Shown: positions 37,559-47,362, counted from the stretch's first letter. The stretch: 64,000 nt of DNA from Candidatus Sulfuricurvum sp. RIFRC-1 (GCF_000310245.1 NC_020505.1:1584001-1648000); one strand, 5' to 3'. Notes: generated from the sequence alone by a model not told the origin. A program made the numbers and translations.

Positions 37559-38575
37559 CTAAACCTTAGCAAGCCAATTAATCATCATGATTCTTACAAC
37601 ACGCTGCAAATTTCTTAATTCTATTCCATCATTCATTTCTACAACAGGACCAGAAATTCTCCCGACCATATCATGGGAAAGAAGCTTCCCCGCATGACCG
37701 ATCAACGATCTGCGTTCGTAAAGTTTCTTCACATACTTTTTAAACTCAGGACTATCATTACCATAGTCCCTTGAAAATGCGAGAAATTTTTGCGTTACTT
37801 TATATTTCTCTTGACCACAATCATCACACTTCTCGATTTTTACATCCTTATTTTCATACACGATTAAAGCTTCAATACCTGAAACAAAACCAATATATGC
37901 AAGACTATGGGATATTGCCCAAGTGCGGGATGAGCGTTCAAACAAAACACATGCAGATAAAAATGCTTCTTTTCTAGCTTCATCCAACAAAAAATATTTA
38001 TCCAACAGCAAAGAAGTAGAGTCACTAATCATAAATGGCTCACCTAAAAACGCTTCTTTACTATAGTATTGTTCAAATTGAATCTCAGGAATACAATCAA
38101 TATCAATATCTGTCAGTTCTCCACCGAATTGACTTAGCCCTTTCCAGAAATAACCCACATTACGTTCAACTGAAATCCAATCCCTATCTGTATCACATAA
38201 AACCCATCTTCGACCATTTTCTTCTTTGCTAATGACATATTTTGTAATTACAGATAATACACACAGGATTTCATCCTGCTTTGTAAAATCATATCGTGAC
38301 TCAAGAATCCTTTCATCAAAGCTATCTGGGTTAGGATATTCAGAAAGTGTCCTTTCAAGCTCTTTTTTACCAATTGGATTATACATATACTCAATAACAA
38401 GAGGGTACTCACCAATAGCATATTGTGGCTTTGGTGCTTCCTCAGGCAGGGACATTATTTGAAGCACATCTTTATAACGGTAAGAGCCTTTTATTGAGAA
38501 TGAAGAAAATGCAACAAACCTCAATAGAGTTTTTCCATCATTTTGAAATGTTCTTATTGCCATAGGATTTTCCAC
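37559..38575 (-). CDS. HEPN-like protein with Cys pair (338 aa)
   Basis: Protein of 338 residues. The C-terminal third has KKLYERRSLIGHAGK, with R289-x4-H294, the pattern of Apea-like HEPN domains (YxxRSxxxHG). A C250xxC253 pair (KCDDCGQEKYK) just before may bind zinc. The N-terminal half is alpha/beta without known motif. Start is uncertain: GTG at 38575 or ATG at 38563, both with poor ribosome sites. It lies 18 bases after mutS2 on the same strand, and AT content is above the neighbours, suggesting an accessory gene caught in a core operon. Confidence 0.7.
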   Translation of the reverse strand: MENPMAIRTFQNDGKTLLRFVAFSSFSIKGSYRYKDVLQIMSLPEEAPKPQYAIGEYPLVIEYMYNPIGKKELERTLSEYPNPDSFDERILESRYDFTKQDEILCVLSVITKYVISKEENGRRWVLCDTDRDWISVERNVGYFWKGLSQFGGELTDIDIDCIPEIQFEQYYSKEAFLGEPFMISDSTSLLLDKYFLLDEARKEAFLSACVLFERSSRTWAISHSLAYIGFVSGIEALIVYENKDVKIEKCDDCGQEKYKVTQKFLAFSRDYGNDSPEFKKYVKKLYERRSLIGHAGKLLSHDMVGRISGPVVEMNDGIELRNLQRVVRIMMINWLAKV

Positions 38576-38593
38576 ATCATTAAAGGGGAACTT

Positions 38594-40813
38594 TTACAGC
38601 CGTACAATCTTCGCCCCGAATCCACCCAAATGCTGTGGCGCATCACTAAAGCTTTTAACACTCGGATGCTCTTTTAGAAACTCTTTGACGGCAAAGGAAA
38701 GTTTCCCCGTTCCGATCCCGTGATAGATAATCACCTCATCAAATCCCTGCAACAGTGCATCGGAGAGGAATTTATCCATCCGCTCACACGCCTCTTCTCC
38801 TCGCAATCCGTGAAGATCGAGTTTGAGACCGCTTTTTTGATCGATTTCAGAGGTAACGGTTACTTTAGGCTTCTTCGGGAGGTTGCCGCTGGGTTTTAGA
38901 TCGGTCAGTTTGACACGTAAGCGCATCCCTTCCACCTCAATCATCGCATCTTTGGCTCCGACGCTCACGACGGTTCCGCGCTGGGCGCGGTATTTGACTG
39001 TCTGCCCCACTTCGTACTTGATCGGTTCGGGTTCCGCGATTTTGATCGGTTCGGGTTTTGGCAATTTCGCCTGCGCTTTGTTCAGCTGACGGTGGATTGC
39101 CGCCATATCCATCCCTTTTGCCGCCTCTTTCGCTTCGCGGATCGCTTCATCGTATCCCGTTCGGAGTTTCGCTTTTTCGGCATCGAGTTCTACCCGTAGG
39201 TGTTCCCGCGCCTCTTTGAGTGCGCTCTCTTGGGTTTTGAGGGATTCAAGCCGTTCATCGACCTCGCGGTTCTTTCGCTTCAGCTCACGTTCTAACTCAC
39301 TCCCCCGCTCGATGAGGACGCTCAGTTTCTCGTGGTTTTCACCGTAGAGCGATTTAGCACGGGTGATGATGGCAGGGTTGATTCCGTAACGGGTGGCGGT
39401 CTCGAACGCGTAGCTCTTACCGATCACCCCTTGTAAAAATTCATAGGTCGGTAAACGGCGCTCTTCATCGTACAATGCCGCCATCAGCTCTACATCGTCC
39501 CGATCCGCCATCAATGCGGCGAGCCGTTTGTGGTGGGTGGTGACGATGATCTTCTGACCCCGTTTGATCAGCTCATCGAGGACGATGGCAAAAAGTGCCG
39601 CTGCTTCGTCACTGTCGGTTCCAAGTTCGATCTCATCCACCCCGACCAGAGCGCTTTTATGCTCGAACAGATAGCTAAACTGTACCATCCGCCCCGCAAA
39701 GGTGGAGATGTCGTTGCTGACGCTTTGGGGATCGTCGATCACCGCTTCGATCCGTTTGAAACTCCCGATCCGTGATTTGTGAGGATTGATCTTCATCGGG
39801 ATAAGATATTTCGCCATCAAAGCCACCGAGAGGAGCGATTTGAGGAGCATCGTTTTACCCCCCGCATTGACCCCCGTAATCATCAGGAGATTGGAGCGAA
39901 AATCGACGCTGATCGGTTTGGGTTTATGGATAGCGGGATGGGAGAACTCTTTGAGAACGATATCGCCGTTATTTTGAGGCTTGAGAATCGCGAAATCTCT
40001 CGCACGAGCAAAGAGTACCCGCGCTTGATAGTGGTCGTACCGATCAAACTCGCGGTCAATAAATCCGATAAAAGGGACGAGATTGGAGAGTTTCGCACTA
40101 AATCGTTTCGCATACTCGTAGAGCTTGCTTTCCCGCTCCTGCAACACATAACGCAACTGCTCTTTGGAACGGAGCACCGAATCGGGGGCAACATAGAAAA
40201 ACCCCGCTCCTGTCCGTCCGACGACGGAGCCTTTTAGGACATGGTTGAACCCGCCGCGCACCAAGAGGGTCTCTTCGTCGTTGATGTAGTGGATTTGGGT
40301 ATCGACGAGGTAGGGGGTGAGTTTTTGGGTGTGAAAGAGCCGTTTGATGGAGTCGTTGATCTCTGTTTTGATCGCTTTGATCCGCTGTGCGATTTTATGG
40401 AGCTCCTCATCACGCGACTCGATAAAGTTCCCCTCATAATCGAAATAATCATCGATCTCATTAAAGGGTTCGGGGATGATGATCGTCCCCATCCATTCGC
40501 CGATAAGGCCTCCGAACTCGTGGTTACGCATCAATCTAAAGTAGCGGACGACTTTGAGGAGTTCATGGATCTCTTCGAACCGTAAAACCCCCTGCTTTTT
40601 GAGGTGGTTGATGATGCTCTCAAACCCGACACTCTTCGGCGGGGCTTTAAACTCTAACGCATCGAGAGCTTGGATATAGCGGTAATGGCGTTCCTGATCT
40701 CCCTGCATTGCAATGTTTTGCTCACGGGAGAAGAAATGCTCTAATGAGGCGATATGAGGGAGAAGATCGAGCTTGCCGAAAAGCTCGGCGAGGTTAGAGG
40801 AGAGAGCACTCAT
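38594..40813 (-). CDS. mutS2: MutS2 ribosome/recombination ATPase
   Basis: Protein of 739 residues: helical core, MutS-type ATPase (Walker A GVNAGGKTML, Walker B ALVGVDEIELGTDSDE), a long coiled coil (about 480-600) and a C-terminal Smr nuclease domain (LDLHGLRGEEA, YHGIGTGKL). MutS2 has been linked to suppression of recombination and, in other species, to splitting collided ribosomes. The ATG at 40813 overlaps the previous stop (ATGA). Confidence 0.93.
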   Translation of the reverse strand: MSALSSNLAELFGKLDLLPHIASLEHFFSREQNIAMQGDQERHYRYIQALDALEFKAPPKSVGFESIINHLKKQGVLRFEEIHELLKVVRYFRLMRNHEFGGLIGEWMGTIIIPEPFNEIDDYFDYEGNFIESRDEELHKIAQRIKAIKTEINDSIKRLFHTQKLTPYLVDTQIHYINDEETLLVRGGFNHVLKGSVVGRTGAGFFYVAPDSVLRSKEQLRYVLQERESKLYEYAKRFSAKLSNLVPFIGFIDREFDRYDHYQARVLFARARDFAILKPQNNGDIVLKEFSHPAIHKPKPISVDFRSNLLMITGVNAGGKTMLLKSLLSVALMAKYLIPMKINPHKSRIGSFKRIEAVIDDPQSVSNDISTFAGRMVQFSYLFEHKSALVGVDEIELGTDSDEAAALFAIVLDELIKRGQKIIVTTHHKRLAALMADRDDVELMAALYDEERRLPTYEFLQGVIGKSYAFETATRYGINPAIITRAKSLYGENHEKLSVLIERGSELERELKRKNREVDERLESLKTQESALKEAREHLRVELDAEKAKLRTGYDEAIREAKEAAKGMDMAAIHRQLNKAQAKLPKPEPIKIAEPEPIKYEVGQTVKYRAQRGTVVSVGAKDAMIEVEGMRLRVKLTDLKPSGNLPKKPKVTVTSEIDQKSGLKLDLHGLRGEEACERMDKFLSDALLQGFDEVIIYHGIGTGKLSFAVKEFLKEHPSVKSFSDAPQHLGGFGAKIVRL

Positions 40814-41139
40814 TGACACTCACGTGCATTGATAATTTGCTGATAATGTTTACTTCCGCGATTGCCGACAAAACTTTGAGTCCCTACACTGTACCCGAAC
40901 GTTGAGTTGTTCACCTCAATCCCTCGACATACCAGCGTTTCACCCTGCTGATATTTAAGCTCGACTTCGCTTACTTTTGCACGGTCACGATCCATCGATA
41001 CGTTATACATTATGGCCGCAGTAATAATCAATGTTACTACGAGAGAAATAATCCCTTTTTGTTTTCCGCTAAGCTCCGTAAAATAGTGCAACAACGCAAA
41101 TACAAGGGCGACGATCCCGAACCATACTAAATAACCCAT
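40810..41139 (-). CDS. membrane protein, unknown (109 aa)
   Basis: Protein of 109 residues with two N-terminal membrane helices (VWFGIVALVFALLHYF, GIISLVVTLIITAAIMY) and a small polar domain containing two Cys (LVCRGIEV and RECQ) that may form a disulfide. No family recognised. It lies between murC (three-base gap) and mutS2 (overlap) and is co-transcribed with them. Confidence 0.7.
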   Translation of the reverse strand: MGYLVWFGIVALVFALLHYFTELSGKQKGIISLVVTLIITAAIMYNVSMDRDRAKVSEVELKYQQGETLVCRGIEVNNSTFGYSVGTQSFVGNRGSKHYQQIINARECQ

Positions 41140-41142
41140 AAT

Positions 41143-42453
41143 TTACTTGGTTCCCCGTAGTTGATAGGTCAAATCCCCTGCCCCAAATCCGACAATAAGA
41201 TCGTGATCATAGGTTTGAACCACGGTATCACCGATAATCGATTCGATCGTATCCCCCGCGCGGTGAAGTTTATCACTCATCGTAAGGTTATAGTGTCCGA
41301 AACGTCCTGTGAAATCGATCTCACGCACCTCTTCGCTCGCCGCCCATACGGGGAGGATAACCAGTTCGGCACACCCTTCGAAACACGCTACAAATGCATC
41401 GAGATTATCGATGGTACGAGAGTATTTGTGCGGCTGCCAGATAGCGATAATCCGTTTGAAACCTTTGAGTTCCGCATAGATTTTAAGCGATTCCATCGTC
41501 GCTTTGATCTCGGTCGGATGGTGGGCGTAATCGTCGATGATAACACGGTCAGAGCCTTTAAAAATGACGTCAAACCGTTTCTTGATCCCTTTAAAATGGA
41601 GAATATTCGCACGGATCGCCGCAAGACTCATCGTCTGAGCCGCCGCCAAAATCGCCAAACTCGCATCCATCGCGATGTGCTCACCGAATCCCCACACTTC
41701 GAACTCTCCCATATTTTTGAGGGTGAAATGGGTGTAAGGTTCATCATCGAGGAGGATATAACGGATATTAGTAATATCCTGACTCGGATAAAGACGAATC
41801 GCATCGTACGTCAATGTCGACATAAAAGGGTCTTCCGCATTGATAATACGAAGGGGTGCCATCTCAACAAAACGGCTGTAGGCGTTATGAAATTCATCGA
41901 TGTTGTAATGGTAATACTCCATGTGTTCCGGTTCAGCGTTCGTGACAATCGAGCAGTACGGATTTGAGTTGAGAAAACTTCCATCAGACTCATCCGCTTC
42001 GAACAGCATTACATCGGTACTTCCGTCATAGCGGACGTTGGAGCCGAAATCTTTGGACTCCGCACCGATGATCGCACTTCCGCTCATGATCGACGCCAAA
42101 ATCGCCGTCGTCGTACTTTTACCGTGTGCACCGCACACCGCGTACACTTTTTTCTCTTTGAGGATACGAAGCAGCGCATCACGGCGGTGAAGTACTTCGA
42201 TTCCTCTGTTTTTGGCTTCAACTACTTCAACATTCGTGTCACGAATGATCGCTGAATGGATCACTAGATCACACCCTTGCGGGATATTGGCCGCATCGTG
42301 TCCGATGAAAACTTTGATCCCGCGATCAAGGAGACGCTGCGTGATATGGGTTGCTTTCATATCCGAACCGCTCACCTCATGACCGCTGAAACGCATGTAT
42401 TTGGCCAGACCCGAAATCCCGATCCCGCCGATCCCGATAAAATGGATTTTCAT
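41143..42453 (-). CDS. murC: UDP-N-acetylmuramate--L-alanine ligase
   Basis: Cytoplasmic enzyme of 436 residues that adds the first amino acid to the peptidoglycan precursor. N-terminal GIGGIGISGLAKYM binds UDP, the ATP loop is CGAHGKSTTTAI, and IDDYAHHPTEIKATM and WQPHKYSRT are Mur-ligase hallmarks. Full length. It overlaps the preceding hypothetical gene (ATGA), placing it in an operon with dapC, which also feeds peptidoglycan synthesis. Confidence 0.96.
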   Translation of the reverse strand: MKIHFIGIGGIGISGLAKYMRFSGHEVSGSDMKATHITQRLLDRGIKVFIGHDAANIPQGCDLVIHSAIIRDTNVEVVEAKNRGIEVLHRRDALLRILKEKKVYAVCGAHGKSTTTAILASIMSGSAIIGAESKDFGSNVRYDGSTDVMLFEADESDGSFLNSNPYCSIVTNAEPEHMEYYHYNIDEFHNAYSRFVEMAPLRIINAEDPFMSTLTYDAIRLYPSQDITNIRYILLDDEPYTHFTLKNMGEFEVWGFGEHIAMDASLAILAAAQTMSLAAIRANILHFKGIKKRFDVIFKGSDRVIIDDYAHHPTEIKATMESLKIYAELKGFKRIIAIWQPHKYSRTIDNLDAFVACFEGCAELVILPVWAASEEVREIDFTGRFGHYNLTMSDKLHRAGDTIESIIGDTVVQTYDHDLIVGFGAGDLTYQLRGTK

Positions 42454-42914
42454 GCGCCGATCTCCTTTTTAAAAAAACTGATATAAAATTTCCCACCATC
42501 CTGCGTTGCGGCCATATCGACATACTCATCAATAAAATCATCAAACGGAATTTGTGCATCGCAGAGCGCACGGTGGACGCTCATCGCCGCGCCGAATTCC
42601 TCATCATTGCTGATCCCGCCAAGCACTTCAAAAAGCGCACTGGCATCGGTTACAGATCCCGCACTGTAATGCTCAATCGCGTATTCGTACAAGGCTCGAA
42701 GCGTCGCGAAATCCTGTACTTCGCTCATATCGAGTTTTTCGAGATTCTCCAGCGCATTGGTGAGACGCTCCAGTGCAAGATCGAGGATATTGGCGTAATA
42801 GGCCATCAACGTATCTTCATCAAAACTCTCATGGGCTTTGGATTCAAGAACGTACAACGAGGCGATATCCCCCTCACTCTGTGCTTGGAAAATTTTATCT
42901 TTTAACTGATTCAT
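42450..42914 (-). CDS. conserved hypothetical protein (154 aa)
   Basis: Acidic, all-helical protein of 154 residues without signal or membrane segments (DEDTLMAYYANILDLALERL, EEFGAAMSVHRALCDAQIP). No motif recognised. It overlaps both dapC and murC by four bases, so it is coupled to two cell-wall precursor enzymes. Confidence 0.75.
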   Translation of the reverse strand: MNQLKDKIFQAQSEGDIASLYVLESKAHESFDEDTLMAYYANILDLALERLTNALENLEKLDMSEVQDFATLRALYEYAIEHYSAGSVTDASALFEVLGGISNDEEFGAAMSVHRALCDAQIPFDDFIDEYVDMAATQDGGKFYISFFKKEIGA

Positions 42915-44047
42915 GAGAGTGCCTCCTTCAGGCGATTAAGTGCTTGGATCGTACGAACCGTCTCTTCGACGAGGGCGATGCGGATATAGCCGATGCCGGG
43001 ATTTTCCCCTGATGCATCATTGCGTGCCAAGAACTCTCCCGGCAACACTTTCACGTTATAGTCGCGATAGAGTCTTTGGGTAAATTCGAGAGCATTAGGT
43101 ACTTTGAGCCAAACGTAAAAGGTCGCATCGGACGTTTCAATGCCCAGAATCTCCTGCGCCGCTTTGAAATTCTCCGCATAGACAGTACGTGTCCGTTCGA
43201 CATGGTACTCATCCGCCCACGCCATCGCCGCTGCCGCTTGTAACGGCAAAGGTGAAGCACATCCGACATAGGTACGATACTGCGCGTACCCTTTTAAAAT
43301 TTCTGCGTCTCCGGCGATAAACCCGCTGCGAAGCCCCGGTGCTGACGAGCGTTTGGAGATCGAGTTAATGACGAGGACATTTTTAAACGACGTATTCCCC
43401 ACATAAACCGAGGCTTCGAGAAGCGACGGCACTTTTTGATCCGTGTAAATCTCGCTGTAGCACTCGTCGTTGATGAGGCAGAAGTTATGTTTGAGCGCAA
43501 GTTTCACCCATTCTCCTAACTCATCAAGTGATAATACCGATGCCGTCGGATTGTTCGGAAAATTCAATATGACCAAATCACACTCAGAAAGTTCCGCTTC
43601 GTTGATGATCGGTTTAAACCCGTTTTGCTCGGTCAGATTGAGGTGAATCACTTTCGATCGAGAAGCGATTGCCGCACCCTCGTAAATCTGATAAAACGGA
43701 TTAGTATACGCCATGACGGGGCTTTGTTTATCGAAGAGATAATATTGGGGAAAATTAAAGAGCACTTCCCGCGTCCCAAACGAACTCACCAACTCATCAA
43801 CTTTCAGCTTCACCCCGAAACGGCGTTCGACGAAACCGCGCATGGAGTCGTTCAGATACGCTTCCCCTGCCGTTTTCGGATAGCGGCGCAGCTCTTCGGA
43901 ATGTTTGGCGATTGACTTTTGAATAAAGGCGGGGGTTTCGAACTGCGGTTCACCGATGGTCAAAGCGATCGGTGAATAGGCAGAATTGGGAGTTATCCCG
44001 TCTAATAAAGCGGAGAGTTTTTCAAATGGGTACGGTTCAAAATGCAA
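42911..44047 (-). CDS. dapC: DapC-type aminotransferase
   Basis: PLP-dependent class I/II aminotransferase, likely succinyldiaminopimelate transaminase of lysine and peptidoglycan synthesis. LNFPNNPTASVL, INDECYSEIY and the PLP-lysine in INSISKRSSAPGLRSG are clear. I take a TTG start at 44047, giving (M)HFEPYPFEKL as in relatives. The ATG at 44095 is rejected because a TATAAT box lies between it and the family N-terminus. The 5' region and promoter are duplicated at 46240-46355. Confidence 0.85.
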   Translation of the reverse strand: MHFEPYPFEKLSALLDGITPNSAYSPIALTIGEPQFETPAFIQKSIAKHSEELRRYPKTAGEAYLNDSMRGFVERRFGVKLKVDELVSSFGTREVLFNFPQYYLFDKQSPVMAYTNPFYQIYEGAAIASRSKVIHLNLTEQNGFKPIINEAELSECDLVILNFPNNPTASVLSLDELGEWVKLALKHNFCLINDECYSEIYTDQKVPSLLEASVYVGNTSFKNVLVINSISKRSSAPGLRSGFIAGDAEILKGYAQYRTYVGCASPLPLQAAAAMAWADEYHVERTRTVYAENFKAAQEILGIETSDATFYVWLKVPNALEFTQRLYRDYNVKVLPGEFLARNDASGENPGIGYIRIALVEETVRTIQALNRLKEALS

Positions 44048-44107
44048 AGGACGGTCTTTGTAATGGAATTTAATGGATATATTATAGCGTCCCAAGGCTG
44101 TATTTAA
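43991..44107. repeat. dapC 5' region, copy A of a duplication
   Basis: First codons and promoter of dapC. About 80 percent identical to 46240-46355, including GAGTTTTTCAAATGG, CGGTCTTTGTAATGGAATTT and ATTATAGCG (a TATAAT box on the minus strand). The GGDEF-EAL gene lies between the copies. Confidence 0.75.
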
Positions 44108-44151
44108 ATTATATCATGAAGGAATGTGACACGATGAATGCCATTCCCTCA

Positions 44152-46122
44152 CTATGTTTTGTAGGCTGGCAAAGGTTCCGGTTTTCCGAAAAAATATCCT
44201 TGTGAATAATCGATTCCAAGTTCTTTAACTTTATCCGCAATGGGTTCAGAAGAAACAAATTCGGCGATTGTTTTGGCACCGATTTTCTGGGAAAACTCAA
44301 TAATGGTTTGAACTACTATAGCATGACGCTGCTCGTGATCTATGTTCCGGATTAAAGAGCCGTCTATTTTGATGTAATCTACATTGAGCATCAAAATATT
44401 TTCGAAACTGGAATATCCTGATCCGAAATCGTCAATTGCAATTTTTGCCCCTTCATTTTGCATCTTTTGAATAAACAAAGAGACTTCCTTGTAGTTTTCT
44501 ATCCCCTCTGATTCCAAAATTTCAAATACGATCCGATTTGCAGTATCCGTTCTTCGGATAGTGTCCAAAATAAAATCTACCGTATCCGACGATAAAATAT
44601 CGCGAGCAGATAAATTGACTGAAAATCCTTCGGGTCGTAAACGAAAGGTTTCGCATGCCTGTCGGATAACTTCTTTTGTGATTTCAGTATAAAGTTTTGT
44701 CTTTTGAGCAACCATCAAAAAATCACCGGGAAGGAGTATCGTTCCATCTTCCATCACCATGCGTACTAACGTTTCGTATTTTTTTATTTTTCCCGAGGCC
44801 GCTTCGACAATCGGCTGATAATAGCATATGATTCGTGAGGAAAGTAAAGCTTGGCGTATTGCTTGAGAAAGAGAGAGATAGTGTTTTGCTTTTTGTTCGG
44901 TAGAGTATTCTTTTTTGTAAACAACAATGGATTGTTCTGTTTGTTTAGCGAGGTGCAACGCAATGTCTGCTTGCCCAAGAAGATCTTTTTGTCCGATCGC
45001 AATTCCTACGGTAACATTCAGATTTAGAGTCTCTCCATCAATGATATATACTTTCTCATGAAGCGCTTGAACCATTGAACGAAAATCTGCTTCTATCTGG
45101 TCGCCTTCATCCGCAACAGCTTTAAAGATGACAAATTCATCACCGTTAAGGCGATAGACTTTTAACCTAAAACTTTGAAGTTCCTTCGCAAATTCTCGAA
45201 GAATCTTGTCGCCGATCGCAATACCAAAAAAATCATTTACCTCTTTGAAATCATCTATATTGACAATAGCAATTCCTTTAAACCCATCAATCATAAGGTC
45301 TTGCTGTAATTGCATTCGGTTCGGTAGTTCTGTTAGAGGATCAATGAGTGCTTGACTGAGTATTTGGGCACTTTTTTCATCCACAAGCCTTTCGAGATTT
45401 TTATTCATATAACGAAGCTGGTGCGTTGCCTTATCGACCAATAGACGCAGCCTTCGATTGGTTTTATAAAAATGTGCCCGATACAGAAGCAAGAGCGGCA
45501 ATAAAGCAAAAAACAAAACTATGCTTTTAATCGCTTCACTAATGATCGTCTCTCTAGCTCTAATCTCCATTGACTTATTGTCTATATCGACACCCATCAG
45601 ATATCGCATTCCTGATTTTGTGGTGTAGGGGACAAAAATACTTCGAAAACTCCCCCATTCATCCGTATCATTATCAAGGTCATAGACAATATTCCCACTT
45701 TCCAATGCGGTGATCATTTTAGGATAGTACTCATACGAATCAAAATAACGGGTGAGCTTCTCACCGGTAAGAAGTTCCTTTTCCAAGGCACTGCTGGAAG
45801 TAAATCGGAGAGTATCGTTCGCATCTAAAATAATGGTGTAGATATATTTAACGTGAGCCTCTTGGGCAAAATTTGAAAGGGCAAGGATATTTTTCATATC
45901 TTCCCTTTCGGAAACAACTTTTCCGGATTTGATTTGATTGTGAAAGTCATCTCCAACAATATGACGTGCAAGTTGTGCTGCGGTTAAAAGCTTTTCGTTA
46001 CAATCTTTGTCGATTTTTTCAATTTCTCTATAATATTGAGAAAAACCTATAATGACAACCCACACTAAAAAAAAAGAGATAGCCAATGTAATTTTGATCT
46101 TTAATTTTGTAGTGTATTTCAT
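44152..46122 (-). CDS. GGDEF-EAL cyclic-di-GMP protein with sensor domain
   Basis: Membrane protein of 656 residues. Two helices (about 11-28 and 200-215) flank a periplasmic sensor domain. The GGDEF domain reads RLNGDEFVIF at 325-334: the first Gly of GGDEF is Asn, so synthase activity is doubtful though the metal Asp (NIDDFKEVND) is kept. The EAL domain keeps ETLVR (ExLxR type) and IDDFGSGYSS, so phosphodiesterase activity is likely. ATG at 46122 follows GGAG; the frame's TTG just before is discounted. Confidence 0.88.
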   Translation of the reverse strand: MKYTTKLKIKITLAISFFLVWVVIIGFSQYYREIEKIDKDCNEKLLTAAQLARHIVGDDFHNQIKSGKVVSEREDMKNILALSNFAQEAHVKYIYTIILDANDTLRFTSSSALEKELLTGEKLTRYFDSYEYYPKMITALESGNIVYDLDNDTDEWGSFRSIFVPYTTKSGMRYLMGVDIDNKSMEIRARETIISEAIKSIVLFFALLPLLLLYRAHFYKTNRRLRLLVDKATHQLRYMNKNLERLVDEKSAQILSQALIDPLTELPNRMQLQQDLMIDGFKGIAIVNIDDFKEVNDFFGIAIGDKILREFAKELQSFRLKVYRLNGDEFVIFKAVADEGDQIEADFRSMVQALHEKVYIIDGETLNLNVTVGIAIGQKDLLGQADIALHLAKQTEQSIVVYKKEYSTEQKAKHYLSLSQAIRQALLSSRIICYYQPIVEAASGKIKKYETLVRMVMEDGTILLPGDFLMVAQKTKLYTEITKEVIRQACETFRLRPEGFSVNLSARDILSSDTVDFILDTIRRTDTANRIVFEILESEGIENYKEVSLFIQKMQNEGAKIAIDDFGSGYSSFENILMLNVDYIKIDGSLIRNIDHEQRHAIVVQTIIEFSQKIGAKTIAEFVSSEPIADKVKELGIDYSQGYFFGKPEPLPAYKT

Positions 46123-46239
46123 CAATACTCTTTCTCCAACAAATCAACAATATGAATAAATGAATAATATTTTCTTGCTTTCATTTAAACGCATAGTATC
46201 ATAACTTTTTATAAGATATATTTGTAAAATAGTTGAGAA

Positions 46240-46355
46240 GCTATTCCTTCTACTAAAGCGATGAGTTTTTCAAATGGATAGCGTTCACAATGCGATGAAC
46301 GGTCTTTGTAATGGAATTTGTTGTTATATTATAGCGTGACGGGGCTGTAATTTAT
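46240..46355. repeat. dapC 5' region, degenerate copy B
   Basis: Broken copy of 43991-44107. It no longer codes but retains the TATAAT box and lies about 115 bases before the GGDEF-EAL gene, which it may drive. Confidence 0.7.
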
Positions 46356-47221
46356 TTTATCTCTATCGGCACACGCAGTGTGTCGACATAACGTGCCATC
46401 TTCTCACCCATTGCCAATCCGAATAAAGCAACAAGACTGATTGTAATTAAATTCAATAATGCAATAGAAATAAAAAAAGTGAAATTTTCTGTTCTATTAC
46501 CTAGTACGAAATAAGTCGTATACACTGGAAAAAATCCCCCTAATGTTATCAAACGCCATAATAAAAAACGATACTCCCTTTTTAGATATCCCAAAACCAA
46601 ACTAAACGGGAATTCAACAATAAAAGCACCGATCAGTGTACTAAGATTGACAGAAAACAAAAGTATCGCAAATTTTCCCCAATACGAAGGGTGATTAATC
46701 TGAATCCATTCTTTGATAAAAGATGAAAAAAATCCAAATTGAGGGCTCATCGAGATTGCTAAAAAACCAACTCCAATCGAGGCAACGGTAAGCATCAACT
46801 GATACTGCCAAGGAATTCCTTTTGCCTTTTCGCTCGATGTTTTTAACTCACGATCAAACCACTCTGCCGATCGTTTTAAAAAAGGAATTACCATAAGAAC
46901 AAGGGACAGAATACTACTCAAGATTAAATACAGATTTTCTCGAAATTCACTTGTATTGCTTAAATTCAACAAAGCATACAGAACAAGAAAAAATGTCAAT
47001 AAAAAAAATGGCATCATGAGCACCAAAAACAAATTTCTTGCCCAGTTACGTCCTTGCCAGATACCGAAGATCGATATCGAAATGATCAAAAAATATATGA
47101 AAGCCCACGTCTGAGTTGTATCCGTCAAAAAGGAAATCAGTTTGATCCCGAATAGGACTCCAAAAATAATCACGAAAACTTTAATTGTCCACGGTCTTTT
47201 TAACTCTATATTTTTTTCCAT
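46352..47221 (-). CDS. multi-pass membrane protein, unknown (289 aa)
   Basis: Protein of 289 residues with about seven membrane helices (VFVIIFGVLFGIKLISFL, FIYFLIISISIFGIW, LFLVLMMPFFLLTFFLVLY and more) and no recognised family motif. ATG at 47221 is taken as start; an in-frame TTG precedes it. AT-rich, alone between the duplication and the nucleotidyltransferase pair. Confidence 0.65.
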   Translation of the reverse strand: MEKNIELKRPWTIKVFVIIFGVLFGIKLISFLTDTTQTWAFIYFLIISISIFGIWQGRNWARNLFLVLMMPFFLLTFFLVLYALLNLSNTSEFRENLYLILSSILSLVLMVIPFLKRSAEWFDRELKTSSEKAKGIPWQYQLMLTVASIGVGFLAISMSPQFGFFSSFIKEWIQINHPSYWGKFAILLFSVNLSTLIGAFIVEFPFSLVLGYLKREYRFLLWRLITLGGFFPVYTTYFVLGNRTENFTFFISIALLNLITISLVALFGLAMGEKMARYVDTLRVPIEIK

Positions 47222-47296
47222 CAAATTCTCATTATTTAGTTATTTTTTAATATTTAACACCAAATATTGTAGCAAAATTTATTCTGATTTTCCGAA

Positions 47297-47357
47297 CGTT
47301 CACCCTGAGCCTGTCGAAGGGAAATTTCTTCATGGTTCGACAAGCTCACCACGAACG
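47297..47357. repeat. GTTCACCCTGAGC dispersed inverted repeat
   Basis: Second copy of the element at 7738-7796: CGTTCACCCTGAGCCTGTCG and CGACAAGCTCACCACGAACG arms. It sits between an orphan membrane protein and the AbiEii-type pair. Confidence 0.65.
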
Positions 47358-47362
47358 GAACT

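Noticed and set aside
44048-44095. ATG at 44095 as the dapC start
   Set aside because: It places the TATAAT box, conserved in the duplicated copy, inside the coding region, and the family N-terminus begins at the TTG at 44047.
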